The position numbers and the translations under genes are program-made. Positions 54,612 to 63,496 of a stretch of DNA of 64,000 nt are shown here, piece by piece. The notes below the pieces were generated by a model that was not told where the DNA came from, searched no databases, and was given only the letters and a program-made list of their open reading frames with translations. The stretch comes from Acidobacteriota bacterium. Its GTDB lineage: Bacteria > Acidobacteriota > Aminicenantia > Aminicenantales > Saccharicenantaceae. The DNA lies in contig JBDKSB010000012.1 of the NCBI GenBank assembly GCA_039683095.1, positions 404,293 through 468,292 of the forward strand, given 5' to 3'. The first letter of the stretch is position 1; every line of letters starts with the position of its first letter.

Positions 54612-56006
54612 TCAGGCCTTCGGACGCGAGGCCCGGCGGAACAGGCAATAGATCGGGATGCCGGCCAGGGCCGTGGCGATGGCCACCAGGGACTCGGCCG
54701 GCTGGCGCAGGAACGACAAGACGAGGACGGCCGCGCCGACAACGAGATAGACGGCCGGGGCGACGGGATAGCCCGGCAGCTTGACGACGCTCCGGCCGGT
54801 GCGCCTGAGCTTGAAGACGCCGAGCACGGCCAGCAGCGGGAAGATGCCGAGCGAAAAGCCCATGTAGGTCAGGAGCTGCTGGAACGTGCCGAAGAGGACC
54901 ATGACGGCGGCGATCCCGCCCTGGAGGAGGATCGACCGGGTCGGGACGCCGGACTTCGGGTCGACCAAGGCGATGGACTTGAAGAAGATGCCGTCCCGGG
55001 CCATCGAGAAGTAGACGCGCGGCCCGAGGATGAGGTAGGCGCTGAGCGAAGAGAAGAGGGCGAACGAGATCAGGAGCGAGAGGACGGTCCCGGCCGACTG
55101 GCCGAAAAGGTTCCCGGCGGCCAGGCCGGCCACCGAGATGACGCCCTCCATCTGGGCCGGCGGGATGGCGTAGACGTAAAAGAGATTGAGAGCGGCGTAG
55201 AGGACCATGACCACGGCCGTCCCCAGGATGAGCGAGCGGGGCAGGTTGCGCGACGGGTCGCGGACCTCCGATCCGACGTAGGCCGAGGCGTTCCAGCCGC
55301 TGTAGGCGAACATGATCCACATCAGCGACAGGCCCAGCGTCTTTATCCCGGCGAAATCGAAGCGGAAGGGCGCCGCGGCGGCGAGGTGGGCCAAGCTTCC
55401 CCGGCCGAAGGCGAAGCCGGCGCCGACAAGGCCGACGATGAGCAGTATCTTCAGCCCGGTCAGCCCGTTCTGGACCCGGGCCCCGGCTTCGAGGCCGCGG
55501 GTGTGGATGAAGGTGAAAACGGCGATGATCATGATGGCATAGAGCTTCTTCATGATCATCGCTTCGCCCGCTCCCGGAAAGAGACCTGGCGTGAGCAGGC
55601 CGGGAAAGGCCCGGGTCAGATACTCCGAGAAGCCGATGGCCGAGGCGGCGATGGGCGCGGAGAAGCCGACGAAGAACGAGACCCAGCCGGCCATGAAGCC
55701 GAGGACGGGATGATATAGGCGGGCCAGGAAGACATACTCGCCGCCGGCGTGAGGGATGGCCGCTCCGAGCTCGCCGTAGCTCAGGGCGCCGCAGAGCGCG
55801 ACCAGGCCGCCGACGAGCCAGAGGGCCAGCATGACGACGGAGTTGTGGAGGTCGCCCATCAACAGGCCCGAGGTCGTGAAGATGCCGGCCCCGATCATGT
55901 TGGCGATGACGATGTTGGTCAGGGGGAAGAGGCCGAGCTTGCGCTCCAGGCCGTTGGCGGAGGGGACGGACACGGCATCGCAGGCCTGGGTCGGAGCGCT
56001 GTTCAC
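54612..56006 (-). CDS. APC-family amino-acid permease
   Basis: This 464-aa protein has about 12 hydrophobic helices and the APC signature GAGIFTTSG near residue 40 in the first helix, followed by the GGEYVFL segment of helix 3. It probably exchanges or imports amino acids. The annotated start is a GTG at 56006 with a GAGAGG site 8 nt upstream. It has its own promoter and is not obviously linked to its neighbours. Confidence 0.9.
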   Translation of the reverse strand: MNSAPTQACDAVSVPSANGLERKLGLFPLTNIVIANMIGAGIFTTSGLLMGDLHNSVVMLALWLVGGLVALCGALSYGELGAAIPHAGGEYVFLARLYHPVLGFMAGWVSFFVGFSAPIAASAIGFSEYLTRAFPGLLTPGLFPGAGEAMIMKKLYAIMIIAVFTFIHTRGLEAGARVQNGLTGLKILLIVGLVGAGFAFGRGSLAHLAAAAPFRFDFAGIKTLGLSLMWIMFAYSGWNASAYVGSEVRDPSRNLPRSLILGTAVVMVLYAALNLFYVYAIPPAQMEGVISVAGLAAGNLFGQSAGTVLSLLISFALFSSLSAYLILGPRVYFSMARDGIFFKSIALVDPKSGVPTRSILLQGGIAAVMVLFGTFQQLLTYMGFSLGIFPLLAVLGVFKLRRTGRSVVKLPGYPVAPAVYLVVGAAVLVLSFLRQPAESLVAIATALAGIPIYCLFRRASRPKA

Positions 56007-56035
56007 TTTTTTGCCTCTCTGGACGCGGAGCCTTT

Positions 56036-56064
56036 ACTTTATCCGGGGCGCCTGTCCCTGTCAA
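56036..56064 (-). promoter_or_regulatory. promoter of the APC permease gene
   Basis: On the minus strand a perfect TTGACA (56064-56059) and TAAAGT (56041-56036) are 17 nt apart. Transcription should start near 56029, about 23 nt before the GTG. Confidence 0.75.
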
Positions 56065-56103
56065 ACCTGAGGATAGGAGGTGGACAAGGTCCCTTCTTTT
56101 CTT

Positions 56104-58644
56104 CTAAGCGCCCGGGCCGCCGTCCGCGTTCCCGCCGGAGGTCCGCCGCCGTTTCCTGCCGAACCGGCTGGCGATCAGGGCCAGGACGAACAAGGGCCCG
56201 TAGAACGCCGCGGCGACCGAGGCGAAGCCGACGTTGCCGCCCCTGAGCAGCTGGACGCCCCAGCCGAGCTGGTCGTCGTCGACGAGGTAGGTCCAGGTCG
56301 ACGACGGCCCCTTCAGGCCCGCCGCTTCGAGATCGACGGGCCCCCCGCGGGCAATGATAGGCCGGAGCGTCGTTTCGATCGCGTCCCGGATCCGGCCTTC
56401 GAGCCCCAGGAAGGCGTCCGTCGCCGCCTTCTGGTACTCCAGGAGCGGCTCCAGCCGGCCGATGGAGACGAGATGGATGCCCTCGCGGAGATCGGCCAGC
56501 CAGGCCAGGTGATCGGCCCAGACCGCGTCGATCTGGACGAGCGCCGCCCGCCGCGCCGCCCTGTCGAACGCCTCAGCGCCCAGCCTGGCCGCCCCGGCCT
56601 CGCGGAGCTCCGGCGACGTCGGGAAGGGGGCGCCCTCCGGGTCCTCCCCCGCCGGCCCGAAGGCGGCGTCCCGCCAGCCGGCGACGATGCGCCGCTGCGT
56701 TTCGGCCAGCGTCGAATAATCCCAGAGCGCGCGGCGGATGTCCAGGTTGCGGCCTTCGATGACCCTCTGGCCGTGGAGGATGTCCCGGCGCAGGAGGCCG
56801 CTCTCGACCGGCGCGTTCTGCCGCTCGAGCCCGTGGCGGGCGAAGAGCCGGCCGGCGAGGCCGTAGCGCTCGAAGACGTCGTCCTCGAGGCTGATAAAGA
56901 ACCGGGACGAGCCGGGATCGCCCTGGCGCCCGGCCCGGCCTCGGAGCTGGTCGTCGATGCGCCGGCTCTCGTGGCGGTTCGTGCCGATGACGTAGAGGCC
57001 GCCCAGGGCCGCCACCCGGTCGCGTTCGCGCTCGTCGGGGCCGCCGAGCCTGATGTCCGTGCCGCGGCCGGCCATGTTGGTCGAGATGGTCAGGGCCCCG
57101 GGGGCGCCGGCCCGGGCGACGATCTCCGCCTCGGCCTCGTCGTTCTTGGCGTTGAGGACGTTGCACGCGAGCCCGGCGGCGGCGAGGGCGGCGGCCAGCT
57201 CCTCGGACTCCCTGACGCTGGCCGTGCCGACCAGGACGGGCCGGCCGGAGGCGCGGGCCCCGGCGATCTCGCGGACGAGGGCGGCGACCTTGGCGGCCTT
57301 GTGGCTGAAAACGACGTCGGCCAGGTCGCGGCGCACGCACGGCCTGTGGGGCGGGACGACGACGACGCCCATTCCGTAGAATTCCCTGAGCTCGCGCGCC
57401 GACGGCGCGGCCGTGGCCGTCATGCCGCATAGCGTCGGGTAGAGCCGGAAGAAGTGCTGCAGGGTGATCGACCCGAGGATGCGGCTCCCGGCGCCGCGGT
57501 CCACGCCTTCCTTGGCCTCGACCGCGGCCTGCAGGCCGTCGGGCCAATGGCGCTTGTCCATGACCCGGCCGGTGAACTCGTCGACGATCTCGACGCGGCC
57601 GCCGCGGACGACGTAGTCGACGTCGCGCTCGAGCAGGACCTGGGCGTGAAGCGCGCAATGGACGGCGGCCAGGAGCGTCTCGTTCCCGGCGGCGAACAGG
57701 TCGCCGCGGCCGAGGAGGGATTCGACCCGGCGGAGTCCCGCGTCCGTCGGAAAGACGCTGGCGTTCGCGGCGTCGGTCTCGAAGTCCCGGCCCCGCTCGA
57801 GGCCGCGCACGATCGAGGCCAGCCGGGACGCGTCCGCCGCGGCCGCCGCCGCGGTCCCGGAGATGACCAGCGGGATGCGCGCCTCGTCGATGAGGATGGA
57901 GTCGGCCTCGTCGAGGATGGCGGCCGCGAAGGGGCGATGAACGAGTTCGTCCGGCTCGAGCGCCAGACGGTCGCGCAGATAATCGAACCCGGCCTCCTTG
58001 GCCGTGGCGTAGGCTACATCGCAGGCGTAGGCCGTCCGCTTGGCCGGCTTGTCCTGGCCTTCCTGGACGGCCCCGACCGACAGGCCGAGGAGCCGGTAGG
58101 CCGGACCCATCCAGGCGGCGTCGCGGCGGGCCAGGTAATCGTTGAAGGTCAGGACATGGACGGGCCGGCCGGAGAGAGCGAAGAAGGCGGCGGCGAACAC
58201 GGCGGCCAGGGTCTTGCCCTCGCCCGTCGGCAGCTGGGCGACGTTCCCGTCGGCCATGGCCAGGGCGGCGACGACCTGGACGTCGTGGGCGGCCAGGCCG
58301 ACGGCCCGGCGGGCGGCCTCGACGGCCAGGGCGAAAGCTTCGACGCCGGCCCCGTCGAAAGCCTCCCGGGCCGGCCTTCCCCTCGCGGCCAACGGCTCCG
58401 AGAGGAGCGGGCGGAGGGCGGCCGCCCGCCTGGCGATCTCGGCGTCGGGGATGCCGGCCAGGCCTAGGCGATCGGCCAGGCCGCGCATCCTCAGGACGGT
58501 CCGCTCGTAGCCGGCCAGATCCGTTTCGACCGGACAGCCGCGGAACCTGTTGAAGGCCGCCGCGAGCCGGGCCGAAAAAGCGTGCGGCCGGCGGCCGGGT
58601 CGTGTCGGCCGCCCGGACGGGCCGGCCGTGTTGGTCTCGATCAT
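56104..58644 (-). CDS. atypical SecA-like translocation ATPase with C-terminal membrane helix
   Basis: This 846-aa protein has the SecA motor. Walker A LPTGEGKT ends at residue 145, Walker B ILDEADSILIDEA lies near 244, and the helicase motifs TSTNMAGRGTDIRLGG-type (here ISTNMAGRGTDI) and QLRGRAGRQGDPG are intact. The protein-crosslinking region and helical scaffold are recognisable. It differs from housekeeping SecA by an Arg/Pro-rich N-terminal extension, the absence of the C-terminal zinc-binding CxC...CH/CC motif, and a hydrophobic helix near residues 808-828 followed by a basic tail. It may be a specialised SecA2. A GAGGAGG site precedes the ATG. Confidence 0.88.
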   Translation of the reverse strand: MIETNTAGPSGRPTRPGRRPHAFSARLAAAFNRFRGCPVETDLAGYERTVLRMRGLADRLGLAGIPDAEIARRAAALRPLLSEPLAARGRPAREAFDGAGVEAFALAVEAARRAVGLAAHDVQVVAALAMADGNVAQLPTGEGKTLAAVFAAAFFALSGRPVHVLTFNDYLARRDAAWMGPAYRLLGLSVGAVQEGQDKPAKRTAYACDVAYATAKEAGFDYLRDRLALEPDELVHRPFAAAILDEADSILIDEARIPLVISGTAAAAAADASRLASIVRGLERGRDFETDAANASVFPTDAGLRRVESLLGRGDLFAAGNETLLAAVHCALHAQVLLERDVDYVVRGGRVEIVDEFTGRVMDKRHWPDGLQAAVEAKEGVDRGAGSRILGSITLQHFFRLYPTLCGMTATAAPSARELREFYGMGVVVVPPHRPCVRRDLADVVFSHKAAKVAALVREIAGARASGRPVLVGTASVRESEELAAALAAAGLACNVLNAKNDEAEAEIVARAGAPGALTISTNMAGRGTDIRLGGPDERERDRVAALGGLYVIGTNRHESRRIDDQLRGRAGRQGDPGSSRFFISLEDDVFERYGLAGRLFARHGLERQNAPVESGLLRRDILHGQRVIEGRNLDIRRALWDYSTLAETQRRIVAGWRDAAFGPAGEDPEGAPFPTSPELREAGAARLGAEAFDRAARRAALVQIDAVWADHLAWLADLREGIHLVSIGRLEPLLEYQKAATDAFLGLEGRIRDAIETTLRPIIARGGPVDLEAAGLKGPSSTWTYLVDDDQLGWGVQLLRGGNVGFASVAAAFYGPLFVLALIASRFGRKRRRTSGGNADGGPGA

Positions 58645-58704
58645 GATGGTCCTCCTCGACAGTTCAGGGGGTCTCTCGACGCGACGCGGAGACGGACGAG
58701 GAGG

Positions 58705-58890
58705 TCAGCGGGGCGGGCTTCGGAGGAGGGCGGGACCGGCGGGCCGACGGAGGGCGGCGGACTCGCGGCACGGCTCGCCGCGCGGCCGGGCCGCGAGGAG
58801 GGCGCCGAAGACGAAGAAAGCGACAACGAAAGGCAGAGGCAGGAAGAGGACTGCCAGGATCAGGAACGGTACGGCGAACCGCGCGGCCAA
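58705..58890 (-). CDS. small hydrophobic protein upstream of the SecA-like gene
   Basis: This 61-aa protein starts with TTG at 58890 behind a GGGAG site. Residues about 4-34 form a long hydrophobic stretch able to span the membrane once or twice, followed by an Arg/Pro-rich tail. It lies 60 nt upstream of the SecA-like gene in the same direction and downstream of a strong promoter, so the two are probably co-transcribed. No family is recognised. A partner role for the SecA-like protein is an inference from position only. Confidence 0.6.
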   Translation of the reverse strand: MAARFAVPFLILAVLFLPLPFVVAFFVFGALLAARPRGEPCRESAALRRPAGPALLRSPPR

Positions 58891-58917
58891 CGCTTCTCCC
58901 TTTCTTTATCTTTTGAT

Positions 58918-58946
58918 ATCTTAACTTGCCCATGCCCGTACGTCAA
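58918..58946 (-). promoter_or_regulatory. promoter of the small-protein/SecA-like operon
   Basis: On the minus strand TTGACG (58946-58941) and TAAGAT (58923-58918) are 17 nt apart. It is back to back with the plus-strand promoter at 58962. Confidence 0.7.
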
Positions 58947-58961
58947 CCGGCAAGTCCCCTC

Positions 58962-58990
58962 TTGACAACCGCCCTCCCCGACCTCATGCT
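58962..58990 (+). promoter_or_regulatory. promoter of the VWFA-related gene (predicted leaderless mRNA)
   Basis: A perfect TTGACA (58962-58967) is followed after 17 nt by CATGCT (58985-58990). The ATG at 58997 comes 6 nt after the -10 box and has no Shine-Dalgarno, so the start codon should be at or next to the 5' end. Confidence 0.6.
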
Positions 58991-58996
58991 TGAGCG

Positions 58997-61162
58997 ATGA
59001 AACTCCCCCGAAGGGCTCCCGCCGCGGTTCGGGCCGCGGTCCTGGTCCTCGCCGTCGCCGGGCTCGCCGCGCCGCAGGATATCGTGCCCGTGTCGCCCCA
59101 AGACCGGCAGGCGCCGGCCAAACCCCTCCGGTACGAGCTGGCCGTCGTGCTCAAGCTCGTTCCCGTCCACGTCACCGACAAGAAGGGGAACCCGATCCTC
59201 GACCTGACCCGGGAGGAGTTCACGGTCGCCGACAACGGTCAGCCCGTGACCATCACGGAATTCGAGCGTCACGCCCTCTCCCCCGCCGCGGCCGCAGGCG
59301 GCGGCGACGCCGGGCCCGGGGCCGCGGTCGAACCCGCGCCGGCCTCCTCCCCGGCCGTCCGCCCGGCCGCGCGGAAGTTCTTCCTGTTCTTCGATTTCGC
59401 CTACAACAACGTCCGCGGCATCCTGAAGGCCCGGACCGCCGCCCTTCATTTCCTGGACACGGCCGTCCGGGCCGAGGACGAGGTGGCCGTCCTGACCTAC
59501 TCGGCCGTCGGCGGCCTGGCCTTCCACGAATACCTGACCCCGGACCACGCCAAGGTCCGCCGGGTCGTGGAGAAGATCGGCCATGCCGACGTCAAGGGCC
59601 GGGCGACCGAGATCGAGGACTCCTACTGGCGGCTCGTCCAGGAGAGCGGCGGGTCGTTCGCCCTCGGCTTCAAGGCCGAGTCCGAGGCGAACCGCCAGGA
59701 ATCGCGGGGCATGGCCCTGCAGTACATGCAGAAGATGGCCGCCCTGGCCCGGGCCCTGCGGCTGGTCGACGGGGAGAAGAGCTTCATCCTGTTCTCGACC
59801 GGCATCCCGAACTCGTTGATCTACGGTTACGCGTCGGGGAACGTCTTCAACCGGTCCGACGTCGGCCGCGCCTCCGGGGACGACGCCCTGCGGCGGCAGA
59901 ACGAGGCCATGTACAGGGAGTTCGGCGCCTCGGGCTGCTCCTTCTACGCCTTCGACACGCGGGAGTCGGCCAAGGAGGCCGCCCTCTTCACCTACGACGA
60001 GGAGACCTTCGCCATGGGCAGCCGGGCCATGACCACGGCCATCGACCCCACGTTCATCTTCAAGGACGACAAGGCGACCGGCCTCAACTCGCTCAAGCGC
60101 TTCAGCGACCTGACCGGCGGGAAGTTCTATTCGAACATCAACATGTACGAGAAGAATATCGGCCAGGTCGGAGACTTGACCGGGACCTATTACGTCCTCG
60201 GGTACTCAGTCAACGAGCAGTGGAACGGCCAGTTCCACGAGGTCAAGGTCGAGGTCAGGCGCAAGGGCTGCGAGGTCCGGGCCCAGACCGGGTACTTCGA
60301 TCCCAAGCCTTATGCCCAGTACTCCGACCTCGAGAAGCAGATCCATCTCTTCGACCTGGCCCTGAACGAGAGGTCCTTCTCGCGCCTGCCGGTCAGCGTG
60401 CCGATGACGGCGCTGGCTTCGGCCGCGGAAGGCGTCTCGCGCCTGGCCCTGCTGGCCCGGCTGCCGGGCGAGGTCACGGCCAGGTTCGCAGGCCGCCGTG
60501 TCGAGTTCGTGGCCCTGTTCTTCGACGCCGCCGGCGACCTCGCTGGTATCGTCCGGGAGGAGAGGGACCTGGCGCCGATGCGGGGACGGGAGATGGCCTT
60601 CGCCGCGGGATCGGCGCTCGCGCCCGGCGACTACGGCTGCCGGCTGGTCATACGGGACATGGAATCGGGCCTGAGCGCGGTGGCGTCGGCCAAGGCCGTG
60701 CTGGGCCGGCCGCAGCCGGCCGGGCTCGAGCTCGGGACGCCGCTCGTCCTCGAGGCCCGGGCCGGCTGCCCGCTCGTCTGCGCCGCGGCCGGGAAAGGCC
60801 GGGATCCGTTCCCCTGGGCCGACCTCTACGATTACGACAGCTCGATCTACGCGCCGGTGCTGGCGGGCGAGGCCCCGGCGGCCGCGGCCGGCCTGACGGT
60901 CGTCGTCCCTTGCGCCGGGCCGGGCGGCGGGACGCCGGCCGACTTGGCCGTGAAGGCCACCCTGATCGACGCCTCTAACGGACGGCAGACGCCCGTCCCC
61001 GTCACCATCTCCGGCCGGGCCCCGCGAGGGCCCCTCGAGGTCCTGACGCTGGGCCTGGCGACGGCCGGCCTCGCGCCCGGCGAGTACTATCTCCATCTGT
61101 ACGCGGGAGACAAGGCCTCCGGCTCGCTCGGGCACGCGTTCACGGCGCTCTCCCTCCGCTAG
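58997..61162 (+). CDS. exported VWFA-related (acidobacterial-type) protein
   Basis: This 721-aa protein has a signal peptide (about 1-27), a short beta domain with VHVTDKKGNPILDLTREEFTVADNG, the hallmark of the 'VWFA-related Acidobacterial domain', and a von Willebrand A-like domain (about 120-430). The metal-ion-dependent adhesion site is degenerate: FFDFAYN stands where DxSxS would be. The C-terminal part (about 440-721) is beta-rich without known motifs. Such proteins occur in many copies in Acidobacteriota and relatives; their role is unknown, perhaps adhesion or protein assembly at the surface. Confidence 0.88.
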   Translation: MKLPRRAPAAVRAAVLVLAVAGLAAPQDIVPVSPQDRQAPAKPLRYELAVVLKLVPVHVTDKKGNPILDLTREEFTVADNGQPVTITEFERHALSPAAAAGGGDAGPGAAVEPAPASSPAVRPAARKFFLFFDFAYNNVRGILKARTAALHFLDTAVRAEDEVAVLTYSAVGGLAFHEYLTPDHAKVRRVVEKIGHADVKGRATEIEDSYWRLVQESGGSFALGFKAESEANRQESRGMALQYMQKMAALARALRLVDGEKSFILFSTGIPNSLIYGYASGNVFNRSDVGRASGDDALRRQNEAMYREFGASGCSFYAFDTRESAKEAALFTYDEETFAMGSRAMTTAIDPTFIFKDDKATGLNSLKRFSDLTGGKFYSNINMYEKNIGQVGDLTGTYYVLGYSVNEQWNGQFHEVKVEVRRKGCEVRAQTGYFDPKPYAQYSDLEKQIHLFDLALNERSFSRLPVSVPMTALASAAEGVSRLALLARLPGEVTARFAGRRVEFVALFFDAAGDLAGIVREERDLAPMRGREMAFAAGSALAPGDYGCRLVIRDMESGLSAVASAKAVLGRPQPAGLELGTPLVLEARAGCPLVCAAAGKGRDPFPWADLYDYDSSIYAPVLAGEAPAAAAGLTVVVPCAGPGGGTPADLAVKATLIDASNGRQTPVPVTISGRAPRGPLEVLTLGLATAGLAPGEYYLHLYAGDKASGSLGHAFTALSLR

Positions 61163-61479
61163 CTCAAAAGGCTCTTCTCCCATCACCAGGCATCCCTCTC
61201 GCGGCGGCGATGGGCATCGCCTCGAAGATCCCCGTCCGTGGAGAGGGGACCCGCGGAGCGGGGGGAACCGGACGACTGGTTCCCGGGGGGCCGGGGAGCA
61301 AGAGGCGATACCCTGAGCCAAGCCGAAGAGAGGGACTCCCCGGAACCGGCAAAAGAACCTCTGGAAGGAGGCGTTTCTTTCGATTGAAATCTCTTCCGGT
61401 TTTTCCCATAATGGAGCGGCATTGAACACGCATCTCCGAAGCACCATGATCGCCGCGCCGGCCGGGGAGCCTGTCTGCG
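61163..61479. other. 317-nt intergenic region with GC-rich hairpins and the potABC promoter
   Basis: No convincing gene is seen; the small frames here lack ribosome sites and family resemblance. Two stable hairpins stand out. GGGAACC/GGTTCCC (61263-61269 with 61278-61284) is the first. CCGGGGAG/CTCCCCGG (61291-61298 with 61336-61343) is the second. GGAACCGG occurs twice (61264-61271 and 61342-61349), so the middle GGTTCC could pair with either copy. The promoter for the transporter operon lies after these structures. Confidence 0.5.
61384..61412 (+). promoter_or_regulatory. promoter of the potABC operon
   Basis: TTGAAA (61384-61389) and CATAAT (61407-61412) are 17 nt apart. Transcription should start near 61419, giving a leader of about 61 nt before the TTG start of potA. 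Confidence 0.6.
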
Positions 61480-62628
61480 TTGGCTGAGTTCCTCGAGTTC
61501 CGCGGGGTCGCCAAGCGCTTCGGGGCCATCCAGGCTGTCGACGGCGTCTCCCTCGAGATCCGGAAGGGCGAGTTCTTCTCACTCCTCGGCCCGAGCGGCT
61601 GCGGCAAGACGACCATGCTGCGCCTGGCGGCCGGCTTCGAGCAGCCGGACGCTGGCCGCGTCTTTCTCGACGGCCGTGACATCACCGGCCTGCCTCCGGA
61701 CAAGCGCAAGGTCAACACCATCTTCCAGAGCTACGCCCTGTTCCCCCACCTGACCGTCCGCGACAACATCGGCTTCGGCCTGGCCATCGCCAGGCGGCCG
61801 AAGAAGGAGATCCGGGCCGAGGTCGACCGGATGCTCGAGCTCATCCGCATGGCCGACCAGGCCGAGAAGAAGCCGGCCCAGCTTTCCGGCGGGCAGAAAC
61901 AGCGGGTGGCCGTGGCCCGGGCCCTGGTCAACAAGCCCGACGTCCTGCTCCTCGACGAGCCGCTGGCCGCGCTCGACCTCAAGCTCCGGCAGAAGATGCT
62001 CATCGAGCTCGATCTCATCCACGACGAGGTCGGCATCACCTTCCTCTACGTCACCCACGACCAGGCCGAGGCCATGAGCCTGAGCGACCGGATCGCGGTC
62101 ATGAACGGCGGCCGCATCGAGCAGACCGGCGCCCCGGCCGAGATCTACGAGTCGCCCCGGACGAGCTTCGTCGCGGCCTTCATCGGCGACACGAACTTCC
62201 TCGAGGGCCGGGTCCGCGAGTGCCTCGACGGCGAGTACTGCCGCCTGGCCATCGCCGGCCTGCCGGAGATCGTCTCGTTCAACGACAAGGCCATCCAGCC
62301 GGGACAGCCCATCTTCCTCAGCATCCGGCCGGAGAAGATCCACATCTCCCATGACCGGCCCGAGGACAAGCCCCGGCGCAACTTCGTCCCGGCCGTCGTC
62401 GAGGACGTCATCTACCTCGGCTCGAACACCAAGTACTGGGTCAGGGCGAACGGCTACCGGATCCAGGTCCTGCGGCAGCACGACCGCTATTTCCTGGACG
62501 AGAAGCCCATCCGCTGGAAGGACGAATGCTGGATCTGGTGGCACGCCGACGACGGCTTCATGCTCGACCACTTCCGCAAGGACGACGAGGGCCTGCTGGC
62601 CGTGCCGCCGCAGCGCGTCGGCGATTGA
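61480..62628 (+). CDS. potA: spermidine/putrescine-type ABC transporter ATP-binding protein
   Basis: This 382-aa ATPase has Walker A GPSGCGKTT (37-45), the signature LSGGQKQR, Walker B LLLDEPLAALD and the switch histidine in VTHDQ. A C-terminal TOBE-type regulatory domain (about 245-370) follows. It drives import by the two permeases encoded next. The start is a TTG at 61480 with a GGGGAG site upstream; no ATG start fits the conserved N-terminus better. The permease pair and family signatures make polyamine uptake the likeliest function, though related iron or thiamine importers are possible. Confidence 0.88.
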   Translation: MAEFLEFRGVAKRFGAIQAVDGVSLEIRKGEFFSLLGPSGCGKTTMLRLAAGFEQPDAGRVFLDGRDITGLPPDKRKVNTIFQSYALFPHLTVRDNIGFGLAIARRPKKEIRAEVDRMLELIRMADQAEKKPAQLSGGQKQRVAVARALVNKPDVLLLDEPLAALDLKLRQKMLIELDLIHDEVGITFLYVTHDQAEAMSLSDRIAVMNGGRIEQTGAPAEIYESPRTSFVAAFIGDTNFLEGRVRECLDGEYCRLAIAGLPEIVSFNDKAIQPGQPIFLSIRPEKIHISHDRPEDKPRRNFVPAVVEDVIYLGSNTKYWVRANGYRIQVLRQHDRYFLDEKPIRWKDECWIWWHADDGFMLDHFRKDDEGLLAVPPQRVGD

Positions 62629-62632
62629 GACG

Positions 62633-63496
62633 ATGAAGCGGCGCACGGAATGGCTGGTCAGCCTGCCGACGGTCGCCTGGCTGGGCCTGTTCGTCGTCAT
62701 CCCCACCCTGCTCGTGTTCGTCATCGCCTTCCGGCCGTCCAATCCCTACGGGGGCATCGGCCGCGGCTGGACGCTGGAGACCGTACGGGCCCTGGCCGCG
62801 CCGGGCACGCTTGTCATTGCCTGGCGGACGCTCTGGATGAGCCTGCTGACGACGGCGATCTCCCTCGTCCTGGCCCTGCCGGCCGGCTACACCATCGCCC
62901 GGGCCCCGGCCCGCTGGCGGAACCGCCTCCTGCTTCTCGTCATCGTACCCTTCTGGACGAGCTTCCTCGTCCGCGTCTTCGCCTGGCGGTCGCTCCTCCA
63001 CCCCGACGGGCCGGTCAAGAGGGCCCTGGCGGCGCTCGGCCTCGTCGGGCCGCAGGCGACCCTGCTCTACCATCCGGCGGCGGTCGTCCTGGTCATGGTC
63101 TACACCTTCCTGCCATTCACCATCCTGCCGATCTACGCCGCCGCGGAGAAGTTCGATTTCCGGCTGGTCGAGGCCGCCCGGGATCTCGGGGCCCGGCCGT
63201 TTCAGGCCTTCCGCAAGGTCTTCCTGCCGGGCATCCGGCGGGGCGTCGTGACCGCAGTGCTCGTCGTCTTCGTCCCGGCCCTGGGCTCGTACATCATCCC
63301 CGACCTCGTCGGCGGCCCGTCCAGCGAGATGATAGGCAACAAGATCGCCCAGCGGGTCTTCAGCGACCGCAACCTGCCCCTGGCCAGCGCCGTCTCGGCC
63401 GTCCTGGTCCTGGCCGTGCTGGCCCCGCTCGCGGCCATCCTCGCCCTCCAGCGCAAGGGCAAGAAGTCCGACATCGTCATCGGGGAGGCGCCGTGA
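62633..63496 (+). CDS. potB: spermidine/putrescine-type ABC transporter permease PotB
   Basis: This 287-aa inner-membrane permease has about six helices and the ABC-permease EAA loop (EAARDLGARPFQAFRKVFLPG, near residues 180-200) that docks on the ATPase. The length fits PotB. The ATG at 62633 lies 4 nt after the potA stop, and the frame before it is a shadow of potA. It overlaps the potC start by GTGA (63493-63496). Confidence 0.9.
   Translation: MKRRTEWLVSLPTVAWLGLFVVIPTLLVFVIAFRPSNPYGGIGRGWTLETVRALAAPGTLVIAWRTLWMSLLTTAISLVLALPAGYTIARAPARWRNRLLLLVIVPFWTSFLVRVFAWRSLLHPDGPVKRALAALGLVGPQATLLYHPAAVVLVMVYTFLPFTILPIYAAAEKFDFRLVEAARDLGARPFQAFRKVFLPGIRRGVVTAVLVVFVPALGSYIIPDLVGGPSSEMIGNKIAQRVFSDRNLPLASAVSAVLVLAVLAPLAAILALQRKGKKSDIVIGEAP

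Noticed and set aside
61210-61425. 71-codon plus-strand frame before potA (and a 79-codon minus frame)
   Set aside because: No ribosome site, Arg/Gly/Pro-rich, overlaps hairpins and the pot promoter, and shows no family resemblance.
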